Shown in pieces: positions 61,329-64,000 of a stretch of DNA of 64,000 bases. Numbering within the stretch: position 1 is the first letter of the stretch; every line of letters begins with the position of its first letter. The notes below the pieces were generated by a model. That model did no database searches and was not told where the DNA came from. It saw only the letters and a list, made by a program, of their open reading frames with translations. The stretch spans positions 62,001 to 126,000 of the forward strand of contig JBCCDY010000010.1 of assembly GCA_039030555.1 (NCBI GenBank), written 5' to 3'. Origin of the DNA: JBCCDY01 sp039030555 (GTDB lineage: Bacteria; Bacteroidota; Bacteroidia; Cytophagales; Cyclobacteriaceae). The position numbers and the translations under genes were made by a program.

Positions 61329-64000
61329 ATGAAGAAGTACTACTTATATTTATTCTTTGTTTTGTCCATTAATTATGTGGCAGTCTCTCAGACTGGTCCT
61401 GGAGGTGTTGGTAATTCTGATGGAAGTGTAGGACAACCAAGAAACGTCCTTTGGTTAACGGGGGACTCAACAACACTTTCCGGTACGGATGTAGCCGTAT
61501 GGAGGGATATTTCGGGTAATGCGAATGATTTTATACCTGGCGTCACAGAAGACAGTCGTCCTGCTGATGTGACCGGAATGCTTGCAAATGGCTTCAGTCT
61601 TGTCGAGTTTGATAATACTGGAACAGGGGCATCGAGAATGGTGAGGCCAAATTTTACCGATATGCCTTCCAGTTCCATTACAGCTTTAGTTGTTTTTCAA
61701 TCAAATACAAATGCGGCAGAGGCTGTATTAAGTTTTGCCAATAATGGACAAAGCAACGAATACCTTGTTTTTAACCCTCAAAGTCTTCAAACATTCCTTT
61801 CGGGAACAAACAACGTAGTAGGAACTGATTTTGATGATGGTAACCTGAACATAATGGTTAACAGAACCCAGACTGGCGGTTCAGGACAATTAATTGTTAA
61901 TCAAAATGGTAATGCTGACCCTAGTCCTTTCTCGGGAAATCCAGGTGGCACTATTGATCAAGGTACGAGTAATAATTTTACTATTGGAGGTGAACAGGAT
62001 AATGTAGATGGAGGATATCAGGAAACACAGGACTTCGATGGAGAGATCGCGGAAATTATTCTTTTCGATGCTTTCATTAACGAGGCACAAAGGGGGGTTT
62101 TGGAAAACTACCTTTCTTCCAAATACAACATATCCGTAGCAAATGACTTTTACAGTGGCGATACCCCGGGTAATGGAGATTTTGATTTTGAGGTTGCGGG
62201 TGTAGGGCAAGTTGATGGGACCAATGTTCATAGCGAGGCATCTTCTGCTGGTTTTGGCTTTGCCAATCCTGTATTGGATAACGGGGAATATCTTTTTGCA
62301 GGTCACAACAATAATCCCGTGGCTAACGCGGTAGATTTTGACGACTCGGATACGAGCCCTGGAATCACTAGTAGGTGGTCCAGAATATGGTATATGGATG
62401 TGACCGGGACGCTGGATGCCGAAATAACTTTCGATTTTAGTGAAGGTATAAATGGTGAAAACCCGCAAAATGCAGGTAATTACCGATTGTTAAGAGATAA
62501 CGCAGGAACTTTTGAGGAAGTCACAGTCAATGGCACTACCATAGCGGGAGACAAGGTAGTTTTTGATGTTTCCTTATCCAATGCGGATGATGGAATTTAT
62601 ACGTTGGGAACCACAGACGATACTGCGAGTCCATTGGAAGGTGCTCCCGGAAGAACATTTTACAGTTTTCAGTCCGGTAACTGGAGTGATCCTTTAACAT
62701 GGACTTTTGATGGTTCGGCAACTCCATTAAGAGTTCCGCTTGTTCCAACGGAAACACCTTTACCTAACGACAATGTAGTTATCAATCCTGGGCGGACGGT
62801 AACGCTGGATATTGATAATTTTGATATTGGAACGGGTGAAGTTGAGGTAAATGGAACTTTAGCGGTTACCGACGCTGAGAACATCAACTTTAACGACATC
62901 AACGGGAGCGGTATAATAACGTTTGCAGGTACTGCAGCAAACATAGGTAACTTCCCTGCAGGAAATACAGATGATTTTTCTGACCCATCTACTGGCGGAA
63001 CTGCACAGGCTGTAGGTGGTGGTTTCACCATTAATACGGCCTATCAGTTTGGGAACTTTCAGGTAAATCTTGATAACCCTTTAGATGTTGTCACTCTAAA
63101 TGCAGATTTACAGGTAAACAATAACCTGATCTTTACTCAGGGAATATTTCAGTTTGGAGGAGCGTCCTCATCTGATTTAACTGTAGGAGTAGATGGTGAT
63201 GTTACCGTTGAAGCCAACGGTGTGATCAGAACAGATGCCACCAATGCAGCAGCAAGACATCAGTTTAATTTGTCAGGCGACCTGACCGTACAGACTGGAG
63301 GAAGTGCCAGCTTTACGAGACGTGGTGCAGTTAACTTAACAAATGATAATGACGAAGGACAGGTAGATGTAAACTTCCTCAATACACTATCGAATCAGGA
63401 AATTGCTTGTAATGGTACCTGTAATTTTTACAGAATTGAAATTGATAAGGGTACTATTGATTTTATTCTGGATATAAGCGCATCTGCACCAGCCAACTTT
63501 AATCTTTTCGGTTTTGCTAATCAGGGACATGGAAATGTTGCTCAGCTTACTGAAAATGATAATTCGCTTGGCCTGGTAAGAGGTACTGCAAGACTGAAAG
63601 CAAACGTTGAAATTCTTGACCTCAATAATACTGGCAATTACAACGTCTCCGAGAACGCCAGGATATGGACACAGGGCGGCAGAGCTGTTAAGCGAGTTGG
63701 AACAGCAATTGTACCTTATGGTATCGTTCAAAGTAGTGATGGCGGAATTTTAGAGGCTCTCGTTCCTAGTGGCATAACTACTAGGGAGAACGCCAGTGTC
63801 GTTGTACAGTCGGGGGGATTTATTTATGCTAACCAGATCAGAACTTCCATTCTTGGAGCAGGAAATGAGGGAGGATATATACAGACGGGTGGAAGCACTA
63901 TTGTAAACGGAGGTTCCGGTGTCGGCAGCAGTTTTACAGGACAGGGCGGTACTCAAACAGCTTATGCTCCTTTTAATCTTACCTTTCCTGGGAATGTGTT
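61329..64000 (+). CDS. Very large secreted surface protein, C-terminus beyond the window
   Basis: The frame is open from the ATG at 61329 to the right edge, 890 residues and still open. Signal peptide MKKYYLYLFFVLSINYVAVSQ. An N-terminal concanavalin/LamG-like jelly-roll follows (about residues 40-260: VAVWRDISGNANDF ... FDGEIAEIILFDAFINEAQ). Next comes a domain opening YSFQSGNWSDPLTW with PNDNVVINPGRTVTLD, then strand-rich repeats like a beta-helix (GDVTVEANGVIRTDA). It is Asn/Gly/Thr-rich. This is the style of T9SS surface adhesins, and a sorting domain is expected outside the window. Its start context matches gldK and gldN. Confidence 0.8.
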   Translation, partial: MKKYYLYLFFVLSINYVAVSQTGPGGVGNSDGSVGQPRNVLWLTGDSTTLSGTDVAVWRDISGNANDFIPGVTEDSRPADVTGMLANGFSLVEFDNTGTGASRMVRPNFTDMPSSSITALVVFQSNTNAAEAVLSFANNGQSNEYLVFNPQSLQTFLSGTNNVVGTDFDDGNLNIMVNRTQTGGSGQLIVNQNGNADPSPFSGNPGGTIDQGTSNNFTIGGEQDNVDGGYQETQDFDGEIAEIILFDAFINEAQRGVLENYLSSKYNISVANDFYSGDTPGNGDFDFEVAGVGQVDGTNVHSEASSAGFGFANPVLDNGEYLFAGHNNNPVANAVDFDDSDTSPGITSRWSRIWYMDVTGTLDAEITFDFSEGINGENPQNAGNYRLLRDNAGTFEEVTVNGTTIAGDKVVFDVSLSNADDGIYTLGTTDDTASPLEGAPGRTFYSFQSGNWSDPLTWTFDGSATPLRVPLVPTETPLPNDNVVINPGRTVTLDIDNFDIGTGEVEVNGTLAVTDAENINFNDINGSGIITFAGTAANIGNFPAGNTDDFSDPSTGGTAQAVGGGFTINTAYQFGNFQVNLDNPLDVVTLNADLQVNNNLIFTQGIFQFGGASSSDLTVGVDGDVTVEANGVIRTDATNAAARHQFNLSGDLTVQTGGSASFTRRGAVNLTNDNDEGQVDVNFLNTLSNQEIACNGTCNFYRIEIDKGTIDFILDISASAPANFNLFGFANQGHGNVAQLTENDNSLGLVRGTARLKANVEILDLNNTGNYNVSENARIWTQGGRAVKRVGTAIVPYGIVQSSDGGILEALVPSGITTRENASVVVQSGGFIYANQIRTSILGAGNEGGYIQTGGSTIVNGGSGVGSSFTGQGGTQTAYAPFNLTFPGNV

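Noticed and set aside
61890..62468. 192-residue antisense open frame in the surface-protein gene
   Set aside because: The plus frame is open through the entire region with a signal peptide and family domains.

Overview
The window looks like a chromosome segment of a gliding or T9SS-bearing member of the Bacteroidota, most likely of the Cytophagales/Cytophagia type. The evidence is a complete type IX secretion core block (porP/sprF, gldK, gldL, gldM, gldN), a PorW/SprE-like lipoprotein, a PorE-like OmpA protein, a type A T9SS sorting tail on a leucine-rich-repeat protein, an F-type ATPase operon without atpD/atpC, DUF4271/DUF4293/DUF6702 proteins typical of the phylum, and an AT-rich sequence with a Bacteroidota-type promoter (TTG-N19-TAnnTTTG) in front of tRNA-Phe. 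Genus and species cannot be fixed from the sequence alone.

Region 1-11.5 kb: an edge-truncated SLC12/APC-type transporter, a TerC membrane protein, a large AsmA-like protein, a FadJ-like beta-oxidation enzyme, a secreted repeat protein, an alpha/beta hydrolase-OsmC fusion and an NrtS-like membrane protein. Region 11.6-19.1 kb is the most accessory-looking part: a leucine-rich-repeat T9SS cargo gene broken by one frameshift, an acyltransferase, an M49-like metallopeptidase lipoprotein, a PemK/MazF-like toxin-antitoxin pair, an exported FKBP isomerase, and a nucleotidyltransferase paired with a small protein. Region 19-31 kb: DNA polymerase I, a TPR-caspase protein, a PLP-dependent dehydratase, HupE/DUF6702, HemW, an Omp85-like barrel, DUF4271 and HemD.

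Region 30.8-45 kb is the secretion and envelope core. porP-gldK-gldL-gldM-gldN run on the plus strand and end at a bidirectional terminator that also serves uvrC. On the minus strand, porW/sprE, PBP1A and uvrC form a tight operon. Divergent from it are an M23 peptidase and a bactofilin, the latter overlapping atpZ. The F-ATPase genes atpZ-(atpI-like)-atpB-atpE-atpF-atpH-atpA-atpG follow, with a strong terminator-like hairpin between atpE and atpF. After atpG come an FkbM methyltransferase, a UbiA-like membrane protein and a class I methyltransferase.

Region 52-64 kb: purM, a PorE-like OmpA lipoprotein, a conserved cytosolic protein, a two-gene Fe-S oxidoreductase module, tRNA-Phe, a pseudouridine synthase, rmuC, a DUF4293 protein and the first 890 residues of a very large secreted surface protein that runs off the right edge. 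I found no insertion sequence, prophage, integrase or CRISPR array. The main signals for follow-up are the frameshifted cargo gene, the two small toxin-antitoxin-like pairs, the hairpin inside the ATPase operon, a shared start-codon motif at gldK, gldN and the surface-protein gene, the pentapeptide M49-like protease and the TPR-caspase.
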